Below are positions 31,111 through 38,627 of a DNA stretch of 38,708 nucleotides, in pieces (the stretch's first letter is position 1; every line of letters begins with the position of its first letter). The notes below the pieces were generated by a model, which saw only the letters and a list, made by a program, of their open reading frames with translations, did not search any database and was not told the DNA's origin. A program made the position numbers and the translations under genes. The stretch is from Candidatus Latescibacterota bacterium (lineage in GTDB: Bacteria; Hydrothermota; Tepidihabitantia; Tepidihabitantales; CAIPLT01), in the NCBI GenBank assembly GCA_018335915.1, contig JAGXRL010000122.1:1-38708 (forward strand), written 5' to 3'.

Positions 31111-33315
31111 ATGCCTCTTGTCATATTAATTATTGGTGCTTCGGGTATTATTGCTCAGATTGTGCTGATTCGTGAGCTGTTGGTCGTTTTTCAGGGTAAT
31201 GAGTTATCAATCGGCCTCATTTTAGGCAACTGGCTGATTGCTGAAGCATTGGGCAGTTATCTTTTTCGGCGGCTGAAAATATCCGGCACTGGCTATAAAT
31301 CTGCAATCTTTACATTTGCCCTGATATTTCCATTATTAATCATATTAACTCGTATCATTAGACCAGTTATGGGTATCCTGCCTGGTGAGATTGTTACGAT
31401 ACCGATAATGTTTGTATCGTCTTTTCTTATCCTGCTGCCAATCGGTTTTCTGCACGGCGCTCTTTTCACTTCTTCGGTATCTTTAATCGTTCAACAACAA
31501 ACAAAATTTGATTCAAAAATACCCGGGTCAGTATATATCATTGAAAACTTGGGTACGATTATCGGCGGAGTTATTCTGTCCTTTCTTCTGATTCCCTATT
31601 TAACCTCGCTCAAAATCGCTTTCCTATTTGGCATAATAAACTTACTGGCAGTATTCATGATTAATAAATACCGCCGCTCTTTAGTCAATTATTTTTCTTT
31701 ATGTCTGATAATTTTGTTCGGTTTTGGCGTCTTCGCATCTTCTCAAATCGAGCACTGGACCCTGCGAAAAAATTATCCTCATTACAATATTCTGAGTTCA
31801 GTCAACACTATTTACAGTAATATTACGGTCATCAATCGTGAAGAGCAACTTATCTTTCTTGTTGACGGCAATCCCACTGTCAGTGTGCCTTATCCAGACC
31901 AGTATTTTATCGAAGACTTTGTCAATTTACCTTTATTAAACCATCCCAACCCCAGAAAAATACTCTTAATCGGAGGCGGTGCCGGTGGTGTGATTAACCA
32001 TATGCTGCAATATAATATGGACCAGATTGTTTATCTCGAATTAGACCCGTTTCTGATCCAGACCATGAAAAAATTTTCGAGCCCGCTCACTCAGCAGGAA
32101 CTGTCTACCCCAAATGTAAGCATCGTAAATACCGATGCCCGTCATTATCTGGAAAATGAACTAACCCGATACGACCTGATATTTATCAGTTTTATTAACC
32201 CCTTATCATTACAGACCAATCGATTCTTTACTCAAGAGTTTTTTCGAATTTGTCGCAGTAAACTAAATCATAACGGCATTCTCGTCACAATCACTCCTGG
32301 TTCAAGTACATATCTAAGCCCGACTCTGAATAATGTTATCGCTTCGCATTTTAAGACATTGCGCCGGGTATTCCCCCATGTATCAATGCTCAGCAGTGAT
32401 TTTAACCTGTTTCTAAGTTTTCAAGACACTACCGCCAAACAATTCAATGCGGAAACGCTATACCACCGTCTTATCACAAGAAATATCAAAACCAGTCTTT
32501 TCAGTCCTGGTTATATTCAGTACCGATTACAGCGATTGCATTCTGACCCAGCTGAACAAGAAAACTCGACCGACATCTCCCTGATTAATCAAGACGGCAT
32601 TCCCCGCGGATTATTTTATAACCTGTATTATAAAAATACGATTGCCAGTCCGTCTTTAAAACCGCTGTTTGATTATGCCCAAAAAACAGATATCCGGATT
32701 TTATTAATACCAATAATTATGCTTGTGCTCATATTATTATTGCAGAGAAAGCATCGTCAATCTAATCGCATCGTCTTCACAATATTTACGACTGGTATTG
32801 CCGCCATGGTATTTACGCTCGTCTTGTCTTTAGGTTTTCAGATTCGTTACGGCTATCTTTACTATCAAATCAGTATTCTGCTCACCACATTTATAACTGG
32901 CAGTGTTGTCGGTGGTTTTGTCGGCAATATAACCAAAAGTGCCAAAAAAACTCTGTTGTTCATATCTGAACTGTGTATTTTAATATTATTAGGTGTCTTA
33001 TTCCTGTTACTGGAAAACTCAGCATATCCCCGGCTGTTTAATTTTCAGATTGACTTTTTTATCTTTCTTTTTGCGGCTGGGCTATTAGTCGGATTCCAAT
33101 TTCCGATTGCCAACCGCATACTCCATACCGAACATCAGTCCATAACATCAATTGTTGGTAAATTATATGCCAGCGACCTGTTGGGCGGATTTATCAGTGC
33201 AATTGTCGTACCGGTAATGTTGATTCCGATACTCGGTATTGCCAATACTCTGCTCGTCACTGTTATCTTAAAAAGTGCCAGTGCATTGTTGGTATTGACA
33301 TTAAAGCGGATTTGA
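31111..33315 (+). CDS. Membrane protein with a spermidine-synthase-like domain
   Basis: This 734-residue protein has about 6-7 membrane helices before residue 210, a soluble Rossmann domain at about 220-480, and about 6 more helices after 520. The soluble part has KILLIGGGAGGVINHM (nucleotide-binding loop, 283-298), IVYLELDP (acidic residue after strand 2) and VNTDARHYLE, as in polyamine aminopropyltransferases. The usual catalytic 'D-x-x-D-P' is replaced by FISFINPLSLQTNRFF, so it probably does not transfer aminopropyl groups. Fused permease/spermidine-synthase-like proteins of this design are common and of unknown function. The promoter of the next gene lies within its last codons. Confidence 0.78.
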   Translation: MPLVILIIGASGIIAQIVLIRELLVVFQGNELSIGLILGNWLIAEALGSYLFRRLKISGTGYKSAIFTFALIFPLLIILTRIIRPVMGILPGEIVTIPIMFVSSFLILLPIGFLHGALFTSSVSLIVQQQTKFDSKIPGSVYIIENLGTIIGGVILSFLLIPYLTSLKIAFLFGIINLLAVFMINKYRRSLVNYFSLCLIILFGFGVFASSQIEHWTLRKNYPHYNILSSVNTIYSNITVINREEQLIFLVDGNPTVSVPYPDQYFIEDFVNLPLLNHPNPRKILLIGGGAGGVINHMLQYNMDQIVYLELDPFLIQTMKKFSSPLTQQELSTPNVSIVNTDARHYLENELTRYDLIFISFINPLSLQTNRFFTQEFFRICRSKLNHNGILVTITPGSSTYLSPTLNNVIASHFKTLRRVFPHVSMLSSDFNLFLSFQDTTAKQFNAETLYHRLITRNIKTSLFSPGYIQYRLQRLHSDPAEQENSTDISLINQDGIPRGLFYNLYYKNTIASPSLKPLFDYAQKTDIRILLIPIIMLVLILLLQRKHRQSNRIVFTIFTTGIAAMVFTLVLSLGFQIRYGYLYYQISILLTTFITGSVVGGFVGNITKSAKKTLLFISELCILILLGVLFLLLENSAYPRLFNFQIDFFIFLFAAGLLVGFQFPIANRILHTEHQSITSIVGKLYASDLLGGFISAIVVPVMLIPILGIANTLLVTVILKSASALLVLTLKRI

Positions 33316-33322
33316 CTAAAAT
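33295..33322 (+). promoter_or_regulatory. Promoter of the SLBB gene, inside the end of the upstream gene, leaderless
   Basis: TTGACA (33295-33300), a 16-nt spacer and TAAAAT (33317-33322) end 6 nt before the ATG at 33329. Most of it overlaps the last codons of the spermidine-synthase-like gene. Confidence 0.7.
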
Positions 33323-33328
33323 AAGTCA

Positions 33329-34576
33329 ATGCTGCAATTAATTTTATCCATAGCTTTATTTATACAAATAACCGCACCGATACCCGAAGTTATTGGTGTT
33401 GAAGCGCCCATCATTCCTGAGCAGTATATCCTGATGCCGGGCGATGGTCTTTTGGTAAATATTACCGGCAAAACCAATTATTCTTATAGTACGGTTATTA
33501 CTTATGAAGGCAAACTGACAATCAACCTGCCGGTCGGTTCAATCGTATCTGATAAAGGAGTTTCGATTCCCCGTTATGATGTAGTTGATGCTGTGGTCAT
33601 ATCTGGTCTGACCATGCATTCGGCACAAGATACCCTGACTAAAACTTTCGGTTTATACCTCAAAGATGTTTCGGTAAAACTGACCCTCACCGCCTTGCGC
33701 AAAGGGATTGTTTTTGTGACTGGTGAAGTTCAAAATCCCGGGGTTTATAATGCATTCCCGGTTGAGCGGGTATCCCAGATAATTGAAAAAGCAGGCGGGG
33801 TCACTCCGATCGGTTCCAAATCCAATATTAAATTGATTCGCAATAATACAGAACGGACCGATATCAATATCGAACAGTTTGAAATGTTTGGCAATCTTGA
33901 AAGCAATCCGAGATTAGAATCTGGTGATATCATTTATGTTCCCCAGGTTAAAGGTATTGTTACGGTTAAAGGTGCGTTGTTTGGACGGGGTGAATCCAAA
34001 TTGCGCACATCGGCTCTCACAACTGAAAAAGAACGAATATCTGAAGGCGTGTATGAGTTAAACCCTCAGAATAAAATCTCGGATATGATTGCCAAGGCGG
34101 GTGGTGTCACGCCCTGGGCTGACCTTTCTTTTTCTTATATCGAGCGTCTGGAAAGTGAAAAAGGAAGTCGTTTAAAAATTCCAATTGACTTATACAGAAT
34201 TCTCTTTGAAAAAGACACAACTGCCGACCTGCTTATGCGTAGCGGCGATATTCTGGTCGTACCGCCCATGAATACACTGGTCTATGTGCAGGGAGAAGTA
34301 ACCAATCCGGGTGCATTTCTTTTTTCCGCTAACCTCCGCAGCAGTGATTATATCGGCCAGGCCGGCGGACCGACCAATTATGCCAATAACCGCGGTGTTT
34401 ATATTCGTCGTCTGGGTAAGAAAATTTCGGCAAAAACCAATCCCCTGGTCGAACCTGGTGATATTATTGTGGTGCCGCGGACAACTTTTAAATGGTGGCA
34501 GGATTATGCTACAATTATCAGTGCGATTGCGATTCCGATTGCAACTGCACTGCTCTATCTCAGAGTTACTGAATAG
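33329..34576 (+). CDS. Polysaccharide export protein with SLBB domains (OPX/Wza-like)
   Basis: This 415-residue protein has a signal peptide (MLQLILSIALFIQITA). A polysaccharide-export domain (YILMPGDGLLVNITGKTNYS) is followed by SLBB repeats. Each SLBB begins with a 'V.GEV.NPG.Y' strand and includes an 'AGG.T' turn: VTGEVQNPGVYNAFPVERVS with EKAGGVTPIG, a middle KGALFGRGES with AKAGGVTPWA, and VQGEVTNPGAFLFSANLRSS with GQAGGPTNYA. One C-terminal membrane helix (ATIISAIAIPIATALLYL) ends it. The family exports exopolysaccharide across the cell envelope. No other capsule genes are in the window. There is a 9-nt gap to the convergent rpiB. Confidence 0.88.
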   Translation: MLQLILSIALFIQITAPIPEVIGVEAPIIPEQYILMPGDGLLVNITGKTNYSYSTVITYEGKLTINLPVGSIVSDKGVSIPRYDVVDAVVISGLTMHSAQDTLTKTFGLYLKDVSVKLTLTALRKGIVFVTGEVQNPGVYNAFPVERVSQIIEKAGGVTPIGSKSNIKLIRNNTERTDINIEQFEMFGNLESNPRLESGDIIYVPQVKGIVTVKGALFGRGESKLRTSALTTEKERISEGVYELNPQNKISDMIAKAGGVTPWADLSFSYIERLESEKGSRLKIPIDLYRILFEKDTTADLLMRSGDILVVPPMNTLVYVQGEVTNPGAFLFSANLRSSDYIGQAGGPTNYANNRGVYIRRLGKKISAKTNPLVEPGDIIVVPRTTFKWWQDYATIISAIAIPIATALLYLRVTE

Positions 34577-34585
34577 ATTTTTGCT

Positions 34586-35050
34586 TTAAGTTAATACTTC
34601 TAACTTTTTGATTTGTCTAATTCTGACTGCGTGCCGTTCTTTTAAAAATTTCTCGGTTAGAAATGTCTGTACAATCGCTTTTGCTTTTGGCAAAGATGTA
34701 AAATCAGCGGCTAAAACCAGTACATTAGCATTATTATGATTGCGCGCCCGCCTGGCAAATTCCGGAGTCAGGCATAATGCCGCTCGAATCCCTTTCACTT
34801 TATTCGCCGCAATCGACATCCCGATACCCGAACCGCAGATAAGTATTCCCATATCAATCTTTGGTGCCTTCGGCTTTTGCGTGGTTTTGATTGACTGGCT
34901 TAATTTAAAAGCAACCAGCGGATAATCAGCCCGGTCTTCTGAGAAAACGCCAAAATCATTGACTTTATAACCCTGCATAACCAGAAACAGTCTTAATTTA
35001 TCCTTGAGCCGGTATCCGCGATGGTCCGAACCAATACCAATCTTCATCAT
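34586..35050 (-). CDS. rpiB: Ribose 5-phosphate isomerase B
   Basis: This 154-residue protein is of the RpiB/LacAB fold and interconverts ribose 5-phosphate and ribulose 5-phosphate. KIGIGSDHRGYRLK carries Asp9-His10, ICGSGIGMSIAANKVKGIRA holds the catalytic Cys72 and the anion-binding loop, and TPEFARRARNHNNANVLVLA gives the His/Arg phosphate contacts. The position corresponding to the catalytic Cys is kept. Two ATGs are adjacent (35050 and 35047), with AAAGGTG upstream. It converges with the SLBB gene. The about 200 bases upstream are AT-rich low-complexity sequence. Confidence 0.93.
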   Translation of the reverse strand: MMKIGIGSDHRGYRLKDKLRLFLVMQGYKVNDFGVFSEDRADYPLVAFKLSQSIKTTQKPKAPKIDMGILICGSGIGMSIAANKVKGIRAALCLTPEFARRARNHNNANVLVLAADFTSLPKAKAIVQTFLTEKFLKERHAVRIRQIKKLEVLT

Positions 35051-35258
35051 TTATTGCGACACCTTTTTTATTTCTCAAGATTGGAAATCCGAAATTCGAA
35101 TTTCGAAATTCTAAACAAATTCCAAATTCCAATTCTACGATAATTAAAAATGTTTATAATTTTGGTCATTTAGTATTAGAGATTGTTTCGAATTTAGGAT
35201 TTAGTGCTTCGGATTTTTCTACGATCATCTGAATCCTATCGATACTTTTTCCTATATA
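35051..35258. repeat. AT-rich low-complexity intergenic sequence
   Basis: It holds words such as gaaattcgaatttcgaaatt, caaattccaaattccaatt and gaatttaggatttag. No gene or structured RNA is seen. A similar composition recurs at about 36378-36485 and 38640-38680. Confidence 0.5.
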
Positions 35259-36182
35259 TTACTTTATCGGTGTCAACCAACCATATCGGTCTTCTTTTTC
35301 TCCATTTATGATTGCGAAGAACTCTTTCTGCAGTTTCTTGGTTATCTCACCAACTCCGCCCTTACCAATCATAATCTTATCAATCGAGCCGATCGGCGTA
35401 ATTTCTGCGGCGCTGCCCGTGAAAAAGACTTCATCAGAAATATATAAGAACTCGCGTAAGAACTTGGTTTCGTGCAGTTCATATCCTAAATCCCGGGCAA
35501 TTTTTATGACCGAGTCACGGGTAATACCGGGTAAAACAGTTGCGTGTAGCGGCGGTGTGAAAATCTTGCCGTCTTTCACCACAAAAATATTTTCACCCGA
35601 ACCCTCACTCACAAAACCATACACATCCAGGGCAATGCCTTCGACAAAACCGTATTTTATCGCTTCCATTTTAATCAACTGCGAATTCATATAATTGGCA
35701 CAGGTCTTTGCCATTGCCGGGAATGTATTTGGTGCCATTCGGTTCCAGGACGAAACCATCACATCAACACCCTTTTCAGTTGAGCCGCTGCCTAAATAAG
35801 CACCCCAGTAAAAAGTCGAGATTGCGACATTAACCGGGCAGTTGAACGGATTCACGCCCAGTTCATTATAACCGCGATAAACCAGCGGTCGGATATAACA
35901 TTCAGGCAGTTCATTGGCTTTGATAGTTTCCACAACACCCTTATTCACATCGTCTTTTGCAAATGGAATATCCATCCGGTAGATTTTTGCCGAGTTAAAG
36001 AGCCGGTCCGTATGCTCTTGCAGGCGGAAAACGACCGAACCTTTTGGTGTTTTATAACAACGCAGACCTTCGAACACACCAGAGCCATAATGAACCACAT
36101 GAGAATTAATATGTATCTTGGCATCGTCCCATGGAACGAGCTTGCCGTCCATCCAAATATATTTAGCTTTTTGTAAACCCAT
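35259..36182 (-). CDS. ilvE: Branched-chain amino acid aminotransferase
   Basis: This PLP enzyme of fold type IV has 307 residues. HYGSGVFEGLRCYKT, the PLP-lysine block AMAKTCANYMNSQL (Lys159), ALDVYGFVSEGSGENIFVV and PGITRDSVIKIARDLG are the class IV aminotransferase blocks. It moves the amino group between glutamate and the keto acids of Val, Leu and Ile. AGGAGG lies 6 nt before the ATG. The tRNA gene lies immediately upstream on the same strand, with a stem-loop between them, so both may be on one transcript. Confidence 0.95.
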   Translation of the reverse strand: MGLQKAKYIWMDGKLVPWDDAKIHINSHVVHYGSGVFEGLRCYKTPKGSVVFRLQEHTDRLFNSAKIYRMDIPFAKDDVNKGVVETIKANELPECYIRPLVYRGYNELGVNPFNCPVNVAISTFYWGAYLGSGSTEKGVDVMVSSWNRMAPNTFPAMAKTCANYMNSQLIKMEAIKYGFVEGIALDVYGFVSEGSGENIFVVKDGKIFTPPLHATVLPGITRDSVIKIARDLGYELHETKFLREFLYISDEVFFTGSAAEITPIGSIDKIMIGKGGVGEITKKLQKEFFAIINGEKEDRYGWLTPIK

Positions 36183-36234
36183 GAGGGCCTCCTAATTTTT
36201 GAACTTTAAAATTTATAATTTCCAATTTACAATT

Positions 36235-36254
36235 CGATATTCTCTTGAATATCG
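36235..36254 (-). other. Stem-loop between tRNA and ilvE
   Basis: A perfect 8-bp stem CGATATTC / GAATATCG with a 4-nt loop lies 6 nt downstream of the tRNA 3' end. No T-run follows on the minus strand, so it may be a processing site or weak terminator. Confidence 0.5.
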
Positions 36255-36259
36255 GAAAG

Positions 36260-36333
36260 TGGCGGCGAAGGGAGTTGAACCCCTGACCAAGAGATTATGA
36301 TTCTCCTGCTCTGCCAGGCTGAGCTACACCGCC
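36260..36333 (-). tRNA. tRNA with anticodon CAT (elongator Met, or Ile2 if lysidine-modified)
   Basis: A full 74-nt cloverleaf folds on the minus strand. The acceptor GGCGGTG pairs with CGCCGCC, and the D arm is GCTC...GAGC. The anticodon stem GGAGA/TCTCT encloses the loop ATCATAA (anticodon CAT). The variable loop is TGGTC and the T arm is AGGGG-TTCAACT-CCCTT, with discriminator A. CCA is not encoded. The G1-C72 pair and the lack of three G-C pairs in the anticodon stem exclude an initiator. The GGNGA...CTTGGTC layout resembles tRNA-Ile2 of E. coli more than its elongator tRNA-Met, so the amino acid stays open. Confidence 0.93.
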
Positions 36334-36341
36334 ATAAATCT

Positions 36342-36369
36342 ATTCTACTATATAATTTACGAATGTCAA
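36342..36369 (-). promoter_or_regulatory. Promoter of the tRNA (and possibly ilvE)
   Basis: On the minus strand, a perfect TTGACA (36369-36364), a 16-nt spacer and TAGAAT (36347-36342) end 8 nt before the first tRNA base. Confidence 0.75.
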
Positions 36370-36498
36370 GAAAATAAGAATATAGAACCTTGAATTTAGA
36401 ATTTTGAATTTATTTCTGACATCAAACCAGCCGTGCTTGAAAATTATTTCTTATTCTGTATTCTACATTCTTAATTCTATATTCCATCAAATTTTTTA

Positions 36499-36527
36499 TT
36501 GACAATCTATGCATTTCATTATAAGGT
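36499..36527 (+). promoter_or_regulatory. Promoter of the mscS gene, leaderless
   Basis: TTGACA (36499-36504), a 17-nt spacer and TAAGGT (36522-36527) end 5 nt before the ATG at 36533. An upstream in-frame ATG at 36509 falls between the boxes and cannot be transcribed from this promoter. Confidence 0.6.
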
Positions 36528-36532
36528 ATATT

Positions 36533-37378
36533 ATGGTCTGGCAGGAATTTTTAGAAGAGTTTTACGCAAAATTTACTCATCCGGAAAAACTCGGTCATCT
36601 GCTTTTCAAAATTCTTAATATAATTGTTATCATTGTTGTCATCTTCTTTGCTTTCAAACTCATCACCTGGATATTGAAACGCTATTTAAGAAAACATAAA
36701 GAACGCCGCGCTTTGACCATCATCCCGTTAATAAACAGTCTTTTAAGATATCTCGCCTTTTTTATTGCGATTATTGCGGTTTTGCGGGAATTTGGCGTTA
36801 ATTATGGTGCGATTCTGGCTGGTGCTGGCGTAATTGGTTTGGCGGTCGGTTTTGGTGCCCAGACTCTGATTCGTGACTTTATCTCTGGTTTCTTTATTCT
36901 CTTTGAAGACTTAATCAGTGTTGGTGATGTTATCAATGTCGGCAACGAATCCGGCACCGTTGAAAAAATCGGGCTCCGCACAACTCAGTATCGTGAATTT
37001 TCCGGTATCCTGCGCACGATTCCCAACGGCGAGCTGACCCGTTTTGGCAATTTTAACCGTGATTTTATGCGCGTGATTGTGCCGATTGACTTTGACTATG
37101 ATTTTGATATTAACAAAGGGTTCAAAATTATTGAGCAGATTGCCCAAGCATGGGCGAAAGAAAATCAGTCAATAATTATGGAACAACCAATTGTACAAGG
37201 AGTGATAGGATTTGGCAAAGCAGGTATAACCCTTCGCATTGTTGCCAAAGTTCAGCCCCAGACTCAATGGCAGGCTGAGCGTGAACTGCGCCTGCTTATC
37301 AAAACCACGCTTGACCAACTCGGTATCGGTATTCCTTTTGACCAGCAAACCGTGCATGTCAAACAGGTGAATAAATAA
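36533..37378 (+). CDS. mscS: Small-conductance mechanosensitive channel, MscS family
   Basis: This membrane channel has 281 residues. Two N-terminal helices (ILNIIVIIVVIFFAFKLITW; LLRYLAFFIAIIAVLREFG) are followed by the pore helix and MscS signature GAILAGAGVIGLAVGFGAQT then LIRDFISGFFILFED. The beta domain is VGDVINVGNESGTVEKIGLR and RTIPNGELTRFGNF, and a C-terminal alpha/beta domain follows. It releases solutes on osmotic downshock. The start at 36533 (MVWQEFLEEF) is set by the promoter and removes eight residues from the longest frame. No Shine-Dalgarno site is seen, consistent with a leaderless mRNA. Confidence 0.92.
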   Translation: MVWQEFLEEFYAKFTHPEKLGHLLFKILNIIVIIVVIFFAFKLITWILKRYLRKHKERRALTIIPLINSLLRYLAFFIAIIAVLREFGVNYGAILAGAGVIGLAVGFGAQTLIRDFISGFFILFEDLISVGDVINVGNESGTVEKIGLRTTQYREFSGILRTIPNGELTRFGNFNRDFMRVIVPIDFDYDFDINKGFKIIEQIAQAWAKENQSIIMEQPIVQGVIGFGKAGITLRIVAKVQPQTQWQAERELRLLIKTTLDQLGIGIPFDQQTVHVKQVNK

Positions 37379-37608
37379 TCAACCGGTCGATTCATCCTTT
37401 AGAAAAACAAAATTGATTAGATGTAAATAAGATTCTAACTTTGCTTTTGCTTCGCAGACCTGCAGGTCTGCCCTGCAATATAATTTGTCACCCTGAATTT
37501 AATTCAGGGTCTCAGATTAAAATTGTAATGCGATACTGCATCAAGTTCAGTATGACATTAATATTATATTCGTAACTATATAGAGCGATGTTATAACCTT
37601 GAGTATTT
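37379..37608. repeat. Palindromic repeats between mscS and the XRE gene
   Basis: The perfect 18-bp palindrome GCAGACCTGCAGGTCTGC lies at 37454-37471. A 19-nt hairpin CCCTGAATT-T-AATTCAGGG lies at 37491-37509, inside an element whose outer ends gtcaccctgaa and ttcagtatgac (37487-37556) are roughly inverted. It is related to the copy at 5429-5448. No gene is seen. Confidence 0.65.
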
Positions 37609-38592
37609 CTAAACCGAACCAATCACAACCAACTTCTTATAAACTTCCATCACTACCTGCTTAATTTTCTCCATCACCCCATCATCCAACCCCATTAACA
37701 GCCAGGTCTTTTTAGCTTCGACAAATTTTTGGGTTAAGAGCGACTCGTCTTTAAGATAACACTTTTTCATTGCTTTATAACACATCCGCGCATAGTTTTT
37801 ATATGCGAGATATAAAGCAAGGTTAACTTGCAATTCATTGAGCAGTTGGTGCACTTCATATTCAATCTGTTCGATGACTTGCCGATACTTAACCAGACCT
37901 AAAACCATCTTTTTCTGCTTTTCAGTGGACGGCAGTTTTCTTCTCACCAGTTTTCGCTTTTCAGTTCTGACCGTCTGATACACGATATGCGAAATCTCGC
38001 TCAATAAGATTTTTATCATGCCTGGTCTTAACCATAAATTATAATCTAATGGCGGATTATAATCAGGACTCAATGCCCGTTGTAAAATATGCCCGGCAAA
38101 TTCAAGATAATGCGAAATCAGTTTCACATCAGTCTTGTGGTTAGACAAAAGCATTCTTACTTTTTTCTCAATCTTATCTTTTAAGATTCTCTGATTCAGC
38201 TGTTCTGACGGTTTTCTCTGATATTTGACACTGCTCAGATATAAGTTTGCATCCCTTTCGATTTTCTGTTTTAATGTTCTGCCTTTGACTTTCTTACTCA
38301 GCGACTCTTCACGCAGTTTGATATTGGATACAATCTCGTCCTGTTCTTGTTTTGCGAGCATCTTATCCAGAACTTGAAAAAACTCCATCCGCTTACCGCC
38401 GCAGGCATTAAGATAATCAATAATTGTGCCGATTCTCGGATTTGTTATTTTACCGCTTTCAAGCTGGGCAATATAGCTCTGTCCTGCTTTACCTTTTATT
38501 CCCATTCTAATGGCAACATCTTTTTGAGAAAGATTTGCTTTTACTCTCAACATCCTTAATTTGTTAATTAATTCCTTATTTAATACAGTCAT
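37609..38592 (-). CDS. XRE-type helix-turn-helix protein with a long unrecognised C-terminal region
   Basis: In this 327-residue protein, residues 8-62 form an XRE/Cro-type helix-turn-helix: LRMLRVKANLSQKDVAIRMG and SYIAQLESGKITNPRIGTII. The remaining about 260 residues are basic and helical (for example SLSKKVKGRTLKQKIERDAN, LLSNHKTDVKLISHYLEFAG), with no catalytic motif I recognise. The promoter is leaderless and straddles a 22-bp perfect palindrome, so self-regulation is likely. The same palindrome recurs at 11553-11574. Its role could be regulation of a repeat-linked or mobile unit. That is inference. Confidence 0.75.
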   Translation of the reverse strand: MTVLNKELINKLRMLRVKANLSQKDVAIRMGIKGKAGQSYIAQLESGKITNPRIGTIIDYLNACGGKRMEFFQVLDKMLAKQEQDEIVSNIKLREESLSKKVKGRTLKQKIERDANLYLSSVKYQRKPSEQLNQRILKDKIEKKVRMLLSNHKTDVKLISHYLEFAGHILQRALSPDYNPPLDYNLWLRPGMIKILLSEISHIVYQTVRTEKRKLVRRKLPSTEKQKKMVLGLVKYRQVIEQIEYEVHQLLNELQVNLALYLAYKNYARMCYKAMKKCYLKDESLLTQKFVEAKKTWLLMGLDDGVMEKIKQVVMEVYKKLVVIGSV

Positions 38593-38597
38593 CTCAC

Positions 38598-38619
38598 AAC
38601 ATTAGTTTAAACTAATGTT
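38598..38619 (-). promoter_or_regulatory. Palindromic operator candidate for the XRE protein
   Basis: The half-sites AACATTAGTTT / AAACTAATGTT form a 22-bp perfect palindrome that covers the spacer and the -10 box of the promoter. A second palindrome differing only at the centre lies at 11553-11574. Confidence 0.65.
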
Positions 38620-38627
38620 TTTGTCAG
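38599..38627 (-). promoter_or_regulatory. Promoter of the XRE gene, leaderless
   Basis: On the minus strand, CTGACA (38627-38622), a 17-nt spacer and TAATGT (38604-38599) end 6 nt before the ATG at 38592. The -10 box is weak and lies in the palindrome. Confidence 0.55.

Noticed and set aside
31111-33315. True spermidine synthase (speE)
   Set aside because: The catalytic Asp motif is missing and the protein is mostly membrane helices.
36509-36532. Upstream ATG of mscS
   Set aside because: It lies in the promoter spacer. The second ATG is at the expected transcript start.
38598-38619. Palindrome as a plus-strand terminator
   Set aside because: It is followed by five T on the plus strand, but no plus-strand gene ends nearby, and its position in the XRE promoter favours an operator.
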